DNA from: Mangrovimicrobium sp033283265
GTDB lineage: Bacteria > Pseudomonadota > Gammaproteobacteria > Pseudomonadales > Halieaceae
Direction of reading: 5' to 3'
NCBI GenBank assembly: GCA_033283265.1
Contig: JAWMQN010000003.1
Location: forward strand, 434,001-498,000
Length of the DNA: 64,000 nt
The notes beneath the pieces are model-generated. The model saw only the letters and a program-made list of their open reading frames with translations, searched no databases and was not told the origin of the DNA. The translations under genes were made by a program, and so were the position numbers. This document shows positions 9,253 through 18,277 of this stretch, piece by piece; position 1 is the first letter of the stretch; the number at the start of each line of letters is the position of its first letter.

Positions 9253-10476
9253 GTGGTGCCGAATAAACCTAAACATGGCCGTTGCCTGGTTGCTGGCGCC
9301 CTTCTGCTGCCACTGCTGGTGGCTTGTGCCGGTAGTGCCGGGCCGCCGTCCGGATTGTCCGGTGGTCAACTGGCACAGCTGCTGGCCGGCGCGAGTATTT
9401 CTGCAGATATTGCTGCAGTCGACGTCGAATCGCCGGATGTCCTCGCCCTGAGTCCGGGCATGCGCCAGTTTCTCGATACAAAGGTAGACGTAGCCCTGCC
9501 CTTGCCAGTGAGGCTGGAGGCGCTGGTTGATGCCGTCGTGAGCGAGCAGGGTTTCGGCCTCAACTACGCGGGCAAAACCCGCACTGCTGCGGACACCTTT
9601 GCCGAGCGCAACGGCAATTGCCTCGCATTTACCAATATGTTGGTCGCAATGGCGCGCTATACGGGCATCGACGCGCACTTCCAGGAAGTGGATGTGCCCC
9701 CGGTGTGGGAAATGGAGGGCGACACCCTGGTCGTCAATCGCCACGTCAACGTCATCGTGCAGGATGTACCTGACGGGACCATCCGCATGCGTACAGCCAC
9801 CCGCAGGCACCAGCCTTCAGGACGGGTCATAGACTTCAATATCGGGGAATACCGCAGTTTCTATCGCAGCCGGGTGATTTCCGACGCCCGGGCCTATGCC
9901 CACTTCCACAGCAACCTGGGGGTGGAGGAGTTGCAAAAAGGAGTGTATTCGCTGGCGCTCGCCCACTTCCGCAAGGCCCTCCAGTACGATGCCAGCTTTG
10001 CGCCGGCGTGGACGAATATCGGCGTGCTCTACTCGCGCAGTGGCAAGTTGGCGGAGGCCGAGTCGGCTTACCGGCAATCACTGCGAGTGGATGACAACGT
10101 TTCCACCAAGCACAACCTCGCGGCACTTCTGACGCGCGCGGGCAAACTGGAAGAAGCCAACAGTCTGCGGGCGGAAGTGCAATCCTATCGACACCGGAAT
10201 CCCTACCTGCGTTACCAGGAAGGATTGAGCGACTTTGAGCATGGCGATGTCGCTGCGGCGGAGGCCAACCTGCGCTATGCCATCAGCAAAATGCCGCAGG
10301 AACATACTTTCCATCTGGCCCTGGGTATCGTGCTGTTGAGCCAGAAGCAAAACGAGGAGGCTGAATTTCACCTGCTGCAGGCACTGCAGTTGGCTGAAAA
10401 CCCGGAAATCCGGCAGCGCTACAGCGAGAAAATGCGTCTGCTCGGCCTGAACCGCTCGGTAAATCCGGCGCAATAA
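9253..10476 (+). CDS. Lipoprotein with transglutaminase-like and TPR domains
   Basis: This is a predicted lipoprotein of 407 residues. A hydrophobic N-terminus ends in the lipobox LVAC with Cys25. Residues about 70-210 look like a bacterial transglutaminase-like domain: NGNC123LAFTNMLVAMAR supplies the cysteine, NRH164VNVIV the histidine and VID194FN the acid of a papain-like triad. The C-terminal half (from about 215) is a run of TPR repeats such as YSLALAHFRKALQYDASFAPAW and GKLAEAESAYRQSLRVD. The likely place is the periplasmic face of the outer or inner membrane, acting as an enzyme or a peptide-binding scaffold. GTG at 9253 is the likely start, with a second GTG next to it. It has its own terminator. 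Confidence 0.8.
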   Translation: MVPNKPKHGRCLVAGALLLPLLVACAGSAGPPSGLSGGQLAQLLAGASISADIAAVDVESPDVLALSPGMRQFLDTKVDVALPLPVRLEALVDAVVSEQGFGLNYAGKTRTAADTFAERNGNCLAFTNMLVAMARYTGIDAHFQEVDVPPVWEMEGDTLVVNRHVNVIVQDVPDGTIRMRTATRRHQPSGRVIDFNIGEYRSFYRSRVISDARAYAHFHSNLGVEELQKGVYSLALAHFRKALQYDASFAPAWTNIGVLYSRSGKLAEAESAYRQSLRVDDNVSTKHNLAALLTRAGKLEEANSLRAEVQSYRHRNPYLRYQEGLSDFEHGDVAAAEANLRYAISKMPQEHTFHLALGIVLLSQKQNEEAEFHLLQALQLAENPEIRQRYSEKMRLLGLNRSVNPAQ

Positions 10477-10500
10477 AAAACCGCCCGACGGGGCGGTTTG
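10475..10500. terminator. Bidirectional intrinsic terminator
   Basis: The stem CCGCCC (10481-10486) and GGGCGG (10491-10496) with loop GACG is preceded by six A and followed by three T. The longer T run is on the minus-strand transcript, so it should stop receptor 2 transcription well and the lipoprotein gene less efficiently. Confidence 0.8.
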
Positions 10501-10510
10501 AGTGCGAGCT

Positions 10511-10530
10511 GCCCACCCGGCAGGGTGGGC
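10511..10530. other. Perfect 8-bp hairpin between convergent genes
   Basis: GCCCACCC and GGGTGGGC enclose the tetraloop GGCA. No T run follows on either strand, so it is not a standard terminator; it may stabilise the 3' end of the receptor 2 transcript, whose stop codon is 11 bases away. Confidence 0.5.
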
Positions 10531-10541
10531 AATCGAGCCTG

Positions 10542-13334
10542 TCAGAAGGTGGCGCGTACACCTGCGTAGTAGTAGGGGCCGATGACGTCGAAAACGCCTG
10601 CCGCAGTAGCCGTACCCGTGGATTCGTTCTCGGATTCCGCCGGCACGTAGGGCGCGTCCTCATCGGTCACGTTTTTGCCACCAATGTAGATCTCAAATCC
10701 CATGTCGTCCCAGTTGAAGTTAAACGAGCCATACAGGTCGTGGTACCAGACTGCATCCAGAGTGTTGTCGGCAATAATGCCCTCGAGATTGCTGTCGACG
10801 ATACCCTCGCCCAGATAACGGGTATTCCACGCGAGAGTCCAGGGGCCCGTCGACCAGGTCAGGGAGGTGTTTGCCTTCCACTCCTGGTAACCCGGTTCTT
10901 CCAGGTTGTCGTCGATTACGCCGTTGATCTCGCGTTCCCACTTGTCGGTGTAAACCCCGAGTACGTTGAAGTTCCAGTAACCGATGCCGCTGTCGAGGGC
11001 GTAATTAAATTCGATATCCAGACCGGAAGTTTCGAACAGGCCGATATTCTCGAGACCGAAATCCAGGCGGCGAATAACGTAATTGATATTCTGCCCACCG
11101 CGAGTAATACCGCTGCAGAAGGAGTTGTCGGGAAAGTTGGAAGCCGAGTAGCAGTTGTTGAGCTTCACCTGCGGATCAATCAGCTCGATCGCGTCCTCGA
11201 TTTCGATATCCCACCAGTCGAGGGTAATCGACATGTTGTCGACCCAGCTCGGGATATAGATCGCGCCAATCGTCCAGGTGTTGGCGGTTTCTTCCCCCAG
11301 ATTGGGGTTACCGGCCTGGAAGCCACCGGCAGACTGACCGTTGACCCCGGGATCCCATCCCAGGGGGATGCCTTGCGAGGCGCAGTTGGTGCGGGTTGTC
11401 CCGGGTGCGCCGCCGTCGGTACAGGGGTCGACGAAACTCTCAAAGGTTTCGGAGCCGGGGTCGAAGAGTTCGGCTACGTTGGGTGCGCGGTTGGCCTCGG
11501 AAAGCGTGCCCCGGAAGCGCAGATCCCAGATTTCCCAACTGCCGCCGATTTTCCACGAGCGGGTCTGGCCGACGGTGGAGTAATCCGCGAGGCGCAGTGC
11601 CCCGTCAATCGTGACGGATTCGAAGATCGGCGCGCTGGCTTCGATGAAGCCTTCGACCACGTTATAGCTGCCCTTGACCGGCTGGGTAGCGTTACTCGAA
11701 CTCAGGCCGGATTGGCGCAGTGCGTCGAAGCGGGTGTCGAGGGATTCCTCACGCCACTCGAGGCCACCTGCAACACCCAGCGAGCCACCGGCGAGCTCAT
11801 AGGGATAACCGGTGAACGAAAACGCCGCCACTTCCTGCTCGATGTTCTGGGAGTTGATTGCCGTTGCCTCGACGAAGTCGATGGCTTCCGGGCTGATAGA
11901 CCCCAGGCCGAATATATCGATAGGCGCACAGCCAAGAGAGCGTGCCAGGGCGTCCTTGCAGCGGAAGCTGCCGGGATTGTCAGGGTCTAATTCCGCCTGG
12001 AGGGCCTGCTGGAAAAAGAAGGTGTTGAAATCGTTCTCGTTTTTCTGGATTTGCTCGTTCTGGCCGTACTGGTAGTAGACTTCCCACTCCCAGTCATCGT
12101 TGATTTTGCCATCCAGGCCGACGACGAAGCGGGCGGTCTCCCTGCTGGGTTCGGTCACCCGGGGCCCCAACTCTGCCAGGCGCTTGAGGAAGAGTACGTC
12201 GACTTCCTCGTCCGGCAGTGAAACACCCTCAGCTGCAAAGGCGTCGACGATACCCTGCGGGATAAAGGGGTTATCCCCGGGCATTATCAGGTCTTCGGAC
12301 CCGACAGTGATGAAGAGGCCGGAAAAGATCGGCTCGAGCTGCGAGCGGGACTCGGTATCGATCCAGGAGCCTTCACCGAACACGCTCAGCTTGTCATTGA
12401 TGTCATAGGAGGCGCTGAACGCAAAGGATTTTTGCTCCAGCGGAACCTGCAACAGGCGATAGCCGCCGGTGCGGTCAAAGCCATCTTCGGCGCTGACAAA
12501 CGGTTTGCCCCAGCTGCCATCGTCGTACTGGGTCAACTGCTGACCCAGGGGGCTCAGAACGCTGCCCTGCGGGGCGAAGGAGCTGAAACACTGGTTATCG
12601 CGCTTGCCGTTGTCGTCCAGGCAGTGGTCAGAAATACCGCGATCGCGGGCGAAAATTTCATCGGTACTGGAATAACCGAAGTTCGCCATCACATGGCCGC
12701 GGCCATCGTTGAAGTTGGTACCGAAAGTGATGTCGACCTGATCGTTGTCACCATCGCTGTCCGAAGACTCACCGTGGCGCATGTTGAGCTCGAGGCCTTC
12801 AAAATCGTCCTTGGTGATGATGTTGATTACCCCGGCCATCGCATCGGAACCGTATACTGCGGAGGCGCCGCCGGTTATGACCTCGATGCGCTCGACGAAG
12901 GCCTGCGGAATGGAGTTGAGGTCAACGGCTGAGGGGTTTTCCGAATCGCCGCCGACATGACGCCGGCCATTGACCAGGATCAGGGTCCGCTGGGGCCCCA
13001 GGTTGCGCAGGTCGATGGTCGTCAAGCCCACCGCGTTGACCGTAAAGGCCGAGGTGTTGTTGGTTGTGCCATCGACACCGCCGGTCTGCGGCAGCCTCAG
13101 CAGGGTCTCACCCAGGTTGACACTGTTGTCGATTTTCAACGCCTCCGGGTCGATGGAGGTCATGGGGGTGGGTGTATCGGCGCCACTGCGCGCGATGCGT
13201 GAGCCAGTGACTACTACTTCCTCAAGTCTTTCGTTTTCAGGTGCCTGTGCAAGTGTGGATTGTGAGCCGATTGCCAGGGTGCTTAGACCCACCGCGGTTG
13301 AGACCGCGAGTGCGAGACGGTTTTTCCTCAACAT
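10542..13334 (-). CDS. TonB-dependent outer-membrane receptor 2
   Basis: This TonB-dependent transporter has 930 residues. It starts MLRKNRLALAVSTAVGLS, almost the same signal peptide as receptor 1, cleaved after TLAQ. Then come the TonB box/plug entry RLEEVVVTGSRIARSG, a plug with TIDLRNLGPQRTLILVNGRR and YGSDAMAGVINIITKDD, and a barrel ending AGVRATF with the terminal Phe needed for BAM recognition. It has no STN domain. The PDTPTPMTSID-like opening of the plug and the long D/N-rich loops resemble receptors of Alteromonadales and Xanthomonadales that take up organic substrates, but the ligand is unknown. It shares its leader stem-loop with receptor 1. Confidence 0.93.
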   Translation of the reverse strand: MLRKNRLALAVSTAVGLSTLAIGSQSTLAQAPENERLEEVVVTGSRIARSGADTPTPMTSIDPEALKIDNSVNLGETLLRLPQTGGVDGTTNNTSAFTVNAVGLTTIDLRNLGPQRTLILVNGRRHVGGDSENPSAVDLNSIPQAFVERIEVITGGASAVYGSDAMAGVINIITKDDFEGLELNMRHGESSDSDGDNDQVDITFGTNFNDGRGHVMANFGYSSTDEIFARDRGISDHCLDDNGKRDNQCFSSFAPQGSVLSPLGQQLTQYDDGSWGKPFVSAEDGFDRTGGYRLLQVPLEQKSFAFSASYDINDKLSVFGEGSWIDTESRSQLEPIFSGLFITVGSEDLIMPGDNPFIPQGIVDAFAAEGVSLPDEEVDVLFLKRLAELGPRVTEPSRETARFVVGLDGKINDDWEWEVYYQYGQNEQIQKNENDFNTFFFQQALQAELDPDNPGSFRCKDALARSLGCAPIDIFGLGSISPEAIDFVEATAINSQNIEQEVAAFSFTGYPYELAGGSLGVAGGLEWREESLDTRFDALRQSGLSSSNATQPVKGSYNVVEGFIEASAPIFESVTIDGALRLADYSTVGQTRSWKIGGSWEIWDLRFRGTLSEANRAPNVAELFDPGSETFESFVDPCTDGGAPGTTRTNCASQGIPLGWDPGVNGQSAGGFQAGNPNLGEETANTWTIGAIYIPSWVDNMSITLDWWDIEIEDAIELIDPQVKLNNCYSASNFPDNSFCSGITRGGQNINYVIRRLDFGLENIGLFETSGLDIEFNYALDSGIGYWNFNVLGVYTDKWEREINGVIDDNLEEPGYQEWKANTSLTWSTGPWTLAWNTRYLGEGIVDSNLEGIIADNTLDAVWYHDLYGSFNFNWDDMGFEIYIGGKNVTDEDAPYVPAESENESTGTATAAGVFDVIGPYYYAGVRATF

Positions 13335-13375
13335 ATCGATTACCCCTATTCTTGTTAGATAAAACAGCTTGCGAG

Positions 13376-13393
13376 GTGGCAGCGGATAGCCAC
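13376..13393 (-). promoter_or_regulatory. Conserved leader stem-loop upstream of receptor 2
   Basis: On the coding strand it reads GTGGCTATCCGCTGCCAC, one base different from the element before receptor 1. The stem is GTGGC/GCCAC. It ends 42 bases before the receptor 2 start codon. Flanking leader bases are otherwise poorly conserved, so the 18-mer stands out. Confidence 0.6.
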
Positions 13394-13537
13394 TGTAGAA
13401 TCAATGTAAACGAAGATTTCAGGGCGGGTCGGAGGGTCTTCCAGAAAAGCGTGAAAATGTCACACTATTTCTCGGGAACTTGTCAAAGTACCAAAAAAAT
13501 TACCGGCTGGGAGTGGCGGGAAACCGGGCTTTAAAAC

Positions 13538-14029
13538 CTAGTTTGATTTCTTTATGCCGATGGTTTCACCACTGGCGATATGCTCCATGACATAGAAACC
13601 GAGGAAGTTCTTGCGGATGAGGACCTCGGTCTCATCCCCGCGGTAGGTAAACCTGCCACTGAGTCGCTGCTGCCAGACCTGGCCGTTGTCGAGATGAAAG
13701 CGGGTCGCGCCACTCCAGCCTGTGAATGGCGGCAGTACGCGCGCCGTGAAGCTGTCCGGATCTTTTTCTGGTTTTTTCTGCTCGGTGGCTGGGGGTGGCG
13801 GTGGCGGGACCACCGCCTCCCGCACGGCGCTCACCGGGCCACTGGTGTAGCGCTCGAGCCACTGGTTGAGAGTGTTCACTTCCTCGGGGCTCAGTTTCTC
13901 CAGCCCGGCGGCGCGATATTCCTCCGCGCTCATGAGTGACTTGACGCCGGGGAATGCTGGCGCCCGGTCCTCTGAGCAAATGCCGGGCAGGGGGAGCAGG
14001 AGGGCGAACATAAGGACCGCTGGGCGCAT
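13538..14029 (-). CDS. Exported small protein of unknown function
   Basis: This protein has 163 residues and a signal peptide (MRPAVLMFALLLPLPGICS). The mature part begins with LMSAEEYRAAGLEKLSPEEVNTLNQWL, a helical motif I have seen in uncharacterised gammaproteobacterial secreted proteins, then a proline run (PPPPPPA) and charged linker, and a small beta-rich end with RFHLDNGQVWQQR. I do not recognise a named function. It lies 59 bases downstream of receptor 3 on the same strand and could be the last gene of the FecI-FecR-receptor operon. The first 20 residues and the start ATG are clear. Confidence 0.75.
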   Translation of the reverse strand: MRPAVLMFALLLPLPGICSEDRAPAFPGVKSLMSAEEYRAAGLEKLSPEEVNTLNQWLERYTSGPVSAVREAVVPPPPPPATEQKKPEKDPDSFTARVLPPFTGWSGATRFHLDNGQVWQQRLSGRFTYRGDETEVLIRKNFLGFYVMEHIASGETIGIKKSN

Positions 14030-14088
14030 CAGGTGTATCCCTCTTCCTGTGGGGCTGGGCGACTCCGGCGCTGGGAAATACAGCTATC

Positions 14089-17073
14089 CTAGAAGCGCTG
14101 GCTGAGGCGGGCGTACCAGAACCGGCCCTTCAAGTCGTGCGTTCTGCCGTCGATATTATCGTTAAAGGCCGACACCGCCAACGGCGCATCGGTGTCGAAG
14201 AGGTTGTCGATCCCCAGCGTCAGCCGCAGGCCTTCGAGGATATCGAAGCGGTAGTTCAGCTGCACATCCTGGACGATCCAGCTCTCGATACGCCGTGTGC
14301 GGTTGGTTTCCGGGATTTTCTCCCGCATGCTGTCGACAAAATTCAGCTGATAGCCGACGTCCCAACGGTCGTGAGTCCAGCGCAGATCCAGTTGCGCTTT
14401 CCATTGCGGCAAGCCACCCAGGCCCTCGGAGGCCTCGTCCTTGAAAGTTCCGGCGACGTTCAGTTCGCGCGCATTGGCGTCCTGCTGGGTGAGGTATTCC
14501 TGGATCCAGCTGGCGCTGCCGGCTATCTGGAATTGCCCCAGTTCATCCGCCCCGATCTGCCAGTTGAGGTTCAGGTCGGCGCCGCTGACCTGGCGTCGGC
14601 CGATGTTCAGGTTGTTGGCCTCGATCACTACCAGGTTGCCCATGGCATCGCGTTCCACCCGCTCACTGAAGCTGCCGTTGCGGGCATTCTGCTCAACCAC
14701 GTACTGGGCACTGGTTGCCACCACGTCCTTCTGTGTGATGCGGTAAAGGTCGGCTGATACCGACAGGCCGGGGGCCTGCGGCGGCGTCCAGACCAGGCCG
14801 AGCCCCCAGTTCCTGGAGGTTTCCGGCTCGAGTTCGGGGTTGCCCCCCTCGAGGCTCAAAAACTGGTTCAGGCTGGGGTCGGACTGGATACTGCAGCCCG
14901 GCAGCACGCCGACATTGACCGGATTGGCACAGGGGTCATTGATGAAGGCCTGGTTCTCGGTGATCCCTTCATACAATTCGTTGAGGCTCGGCGCGCGAAA
15001 ACCGCTGGTGTAACTGGCGCGCAGCAGTACGGCGGGTCCGACCTGCCAGCGCAACGCAGCGCCTGGGTTGCTGGTCGTGCCGAAGTCGCTGTAGTGGGAA
15101 ACGCGCACGGCTGTTTCCAGTTCGACATAGGCCAGCCCGCGATTGCCCACCCACAGTGGCAGCAGCGCTTCCGCATAGACTTCGGAAATATCGCGGCTGC
15201 CCCGGGTCGGCTGGAAATTGGTGCCGCCGATCACGTGGTTGGCGGCGAGATAGTCACCCGGCTCCTTGCGGGTTTCTTCCCGGCGGTGCTCGACACCGAA
15301 GGCAATATCCGCCCGCCCTGCGCTGAATGCCGGCACGGCGCGACCGGCGTTCAGGCTCAGTGCATTCACTTCGTAATAACCACTGACCTCACCGCTGGCC
15401 ATGACATAGTCGACCTGGTCCGGCGTGATACTGCCCCGCGGGCCGCTAAGGTCGACCGCGACACAGTCATCCAGCGGTGGCCCCAGGCAACCGGCAGCCG
15501 GGCCGATGGCGCGCCGCAGGCGATCGGCGTTGACCAGCCCGGTGCTGGTTTCAGTGGCTTCGCTGCGGCTCCAGTCGTAACCGACGTCCCAGTGCCAGTC
15601 GGTCCACAGCCCCTCCAGAACGAGCGCTGCACGCATCACTTCGGACTCGTTGACCTGCCTTCGCACCGGGAATTCGAGCAGGCGGCGGCGAACGTCGCGG
15701 AGGTCTACGCCGAAGTCGTTGTAGGGGTTGTCGGCGGCGACCACCAGCGGGTTCTGCTGGAATGCAGTCAGCACCGGTGTCGGCGCCAGGACCGCGTTGG
15801 CCTCCGTTTCCAGGTAGGTGAACTCGGCGAGTGCGCTCAACCAGTTGTTGAAGTCGTAACTGCCGCTGCTGAAAAGGCTGGCTCGCTCAAACGGCACGAC
15901 TGCCGAGGTGTACGCCTGGTAGTTGAACAGGTCCTCACTGGTGGCCGGGCGATAGCCATCCGGCGTTGCGATCAGGGTCTGCTCTCCCAGCACGACGCGG
16001 GCGTCGGGTGTGGCGCTGGAGCGCTGGTCGGTGCCGCCAAAGGGGCGCGTATCGGCGCTGGCAGAGATGCGCCGGTCCCGGCTGAATATCGGCTCCTGGC
16101 GATACAGTGAGCCGCTGATCAGGAAAGTGCCGTCACCGAGCGCGGTGCCGTACTGCAGCGTTTGCGAGCTGGTTTCGAGGTCGCCGCGCCCGGTCGCGCC
16201 GTAGAATGCCTCGGCGAGGAAGCCGTGAAAATCCTGGCGGGTAATGACGTTGACCACGCCGGCTATCGCATCGGAGCCATAGATTGCGGAAGCGCCGTCC
16301 TTGAGGATCTCGATACGCTCCACCGCCGCCGGGGGAATGCTGTTGAGGTCGACCGAGTCGCCGGCCAGCCCGTCGTTGGCGACCCGGCGGCCGTTGATCA
16401 GTACGAGAGTGTTGTTCGCCGGCAGGCCGCGCAGGGTCACGGTTGAGGTCCCGTCGCCGCCGTTGGAGATGGCGGTGCTGGTGGCGTTGCCGACCACCGC
16501 TGGAACGAACTTGAGCAGCTCGCCAATGTTCTGCGCCCCGCTCAGTTCGATGTCACTGCGAGTGAATATCTCCACCGGTTCACCACCGGTGTAACTGCTG
16601 CGGCGGATGCGCGACCCGGTCACCTGGGTGCCGTATATGTAGGTCTCTTCCAGGCCGGGAACGTAAGCCGGACGCTGTTCCACCAGCTCCGGCGGGCAGT
16701 CCGAACTGCCCTGGCCGCAACCGAACGGGAAAACGGCGATGACCCTGCCATCGATCAGCTCCCACTCCAGCCCGGACTCGGCGAGCAGCCTGTCGAGTGC
16801 TTCCCGGGTGGTGTACCTGCCGATCACAGTGGTGCCGGGTAAACCGCGCAGGGCCTGGTCGGAAAAGACGATGGAGAGCTTGCTCTGTTGGCTGAGCTGG
16901 ATGAGTGCGGTGGTCAGCTGCGGCGCGTGAATCTGGAAGGGGAGGCGCTGCTCGCTTACCTGGCCGAAGGCCACTGCCGGACAAAGCAAAACCGAGGCGC
17001 GCAGCAATACCGCCCCGAACAGGGCCAGTGAGCCCCGCCGCCGGGGGCCAAGCTTCGCGTACTTCAATCGCAT
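14089..17073 (-). CDS. FecA-type TonB-dependent receptor with STN signalling domain (receptor 3)
   Basis: This outer-membrane receptor has 994 residues. After a signal peptide ending PAVAFGQ it has an STN (secretin/TonB short N-terminal) domain at about 44-115, including FQIHAPQLTTALIQLSQQSKLSIVFSD in two pieces and ALDRLLAESGLEWELIDGRVIAV. This domain contacts a FecR-type anti-sigma factor in the periplasm. Next come a plug (GSRIRRSSYTGGEPVEIF, TLRGLPANNTLVLINGRR, YGSDAIAGVVNVITRQD) and a barrel ending YARLSQRF. The two upstream genes are a FecR-like regulator and a FecI-like sigma factor, 88 and about 1,200 bases away, so the set is a cell-surface signalling operon. The ligand is unknown; iron chelates are the classical case but organic substrates also occur. 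Confidence 0.93.
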   Translation of the reverse strand: MRLKYAKLGPRRRGSLALFGAVLLRASVLLCPAVAFGQVSEQRLPFQIHAPQLTTALIQLSQQSKLSIVFSDQALRGLPGTTVIGRYTTREALDRLLAESGLEWELIDGRVIAVFPFGCGQGSSDCPPELVEQRPAYVPGLEETYIYGTQVTGSRIRRSSYTGGEPVEIFTRSDIELSGAQNIGELLKFVPAVVGNATSTAISNGGDGTSTVTLRGLPANNTLVLINGRRVANDGLAGDSVDLNSIPPAAVERIEILKDGASAIYGSDAIAGVVNVITRQDFHGFLAEAFYGATGRGDLETSSQTLQYGTALGDGTFLISGSLYRQEPIFSRDRRISASADTRPFGGTDQRSSATPDARVVLGEQTLIATPDGYRPATSEDLFNYQAYTSAVVPFERASLFSSGSYDFNNWLSALAEFTYLETEANAVLAPTPVLTAFQQNPLVVAADNPYNDFGVDLRDVRRRLLEFPVRRQVNESEVMRAALVLEGLWTDWHWDVGYDWSRSEATETSTGLVNADRLRRAIGPAAGCLGPPLDDCVAVDLSGPRGSITPDQVDYVMASGEVSGYYEVNALSLNAGRAVPAFSAGRADIAFGVEHRREETRKEPGDYLAANHVIGGTNFQPTRGSRDISEVYAEALLPLWVGNRGLAYVELETAVRVSHYSDFGTTSNPGAALRWQVGPAVLLRASYTSGFRAPSLNELYEGITENQAFINDPCANPVNVGVLPGCSIQSDPSLNQFLSLEGGNPELEPETSRNWGLGLVWTPPQAPGLSVSADLYRITQKDVVATSAQYVVEQNARNGSFSERVERDAMGNLVVIEANNLNIGRRQVSGADLNLNWQIGADELGQFQIAGSASWIQEYLTQQDANARELNVAGTFKDEASEGLGGLPQWKAQLDLRWTHDRWDVGYQLNFVDSMREKIPETNRTRRIESWIVQDVQLNYRFDILEGLRLTLGIDNLFDTDAPLAVSAFNDNIDGRTHDLKGRFWYARLSQRF

Positions 17074-17161
17074 AAGCAGCCGTGATAGCGGCCACGGCCG
17101 CGGTCAGGTATTGGCTTCAAAAGGGGGCATTGTAACCCCAATTACCGGCCAGGGAAGGGGG

Positions 17162-18148
17162 TCAGTCGGCGCTTGCGGGTTTTACCAGCTGAATCGTGGA
17201 GTCGTTGAGCTGGCGCACCTCGAGGTCGAGACTGACTTCCAGTGCCCGCAGGATAGACCGCGGCTGATCGAGCTCAAATACCCCGGATACGGTAAGTGAC
17301 GCGAGGCCCGGTGAGCCGATCAGGTAACGGGTGGCGTCATAGCGTTCCAGTTCAGTGATCAGCTCGCCCAGGGGCATGCCCTCGGCAACGAGTTGGCCCT
17401 CGCGCCAGGCCAGTTGTTGTTCGACCTCGCGTTGCGACTGTTGCTCGACTTCCCAGTCTTGCACCGTGGCACGCAGGGTCTGGTGAATGTGCAGGATTTC
17501 CGCGTTGGGGGCGCGGTTGCCGGTCTCGCCCTGTTCACTGACACGAACCACGCCCTCGGTAACGGTCACCTCGGTGCCCGTATCCAGCCGGTAGACATCG
17601 AAAGCGGTGCCCAGTGCGGTGACCCGGGTATTGCCGGTGTCGACGTGGAACGGCTTGCCCGGGTCCTTTTCGACACTGAACCAGGCCTGGCCGCTGCTCA
17701 GGCTGACCAGCCGGCTGTCGTCGTCGTAGCTGACGCGGATCACCGTTTCGGTGTTCAGCAGGGCATGGGAGCCATCGGGGAGAACGACATCAATACGCTC
17801 ACCCTTGGCAGTGCGGTAGATCTGGCCGGGGGCGGACTGGTCCGCGGTGGGCCAGAACAGGATTGCCAGCAGGAGAGAGGCGGCAGCCGCCACGCCAGCC
17901 GGAATCCAGCGGCGAGTGGCAGGCATGGGCACGACCACGGGATCGGCAGGTGCAGCATCCAGGATCGCGCCGATTTCTCCCCATAGCAGCTCGGCCGCGT
18001 CCATCGCCTTGCGGTTGGCTTCGCTCTCGGCCAACCACAGGGCAAAATCGCGGTGATCGCTGTCGCTGACGACATCCGAGCGCAGGCGGGCTAGCCACGC
18101 CAACGCTGCGTCGTCCGACTGGGATACGCTGTTACCTATGCTTTTCAC
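17162..18148 (-). CDS. FecR-like transmembrane anti-sigma regulator
   Basis: This 328-residue inner-membrane protein relays receptor state to the sigma factor. The cytoplasmic N-terminus (DDAALAWLARLRS...FALWLAESEANRKAMDAAELLW) is the DUF4880-like sigma-binding region. A single membrane span lies at about 83-101 (WIPAGVAAAASLLLAILFW). The periplasmic FecR domain follows, with RTAKGERIDVVLPDGSHALLNTETVIRV and GTAFDVYRL. The C-terminus (EGMPLGELITELERYD and VSGVFELDQP) is an STN-like fold that should pair with the receptor STN domain. It lies between the sigma gene and receptor 3 in one transcription unit. Confidence 0.9.
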   Translation of the reverse strand: MKSIGNSVSQSDDAALAWLARLRSDVVSDSDHRDFALWLAESEANRKAMDAAELLWGEIGAILDAAPADPVVVPMPATRRWIPAGVAAAASLLLAILFWPTADQSAPGQIYRTAKGERIDVVLPDGSHALLNTETVIRVSYDDDSRLVSLSSGQAWFSVEKDPGKPFHVDTGNTRVTALGTAFDVYRLDTGTEVTVTEGVVRVSEQGETGNRAPNAEILHIHQTLRATVQDWEVEQQSQREVEQQLAWREGQLVAEGMPLGELITELERYDATRYLIGSPGLASLTVSGVFELDQPRSILRALEVSLDLEVRQLNDSTIQLVKPASAD

Positions 18149-18277
18149 TCTGACTTTCCCTACTTCCGGGTCTGGTTCCTGCGGGATTGTATTGCCCGGA
18201 TATTGTTTCCTTCACACCTGAAACGAACAGGCTGCATGGGACCTCAATTATAGACGCAATTATATCGAGTTCTTGAC

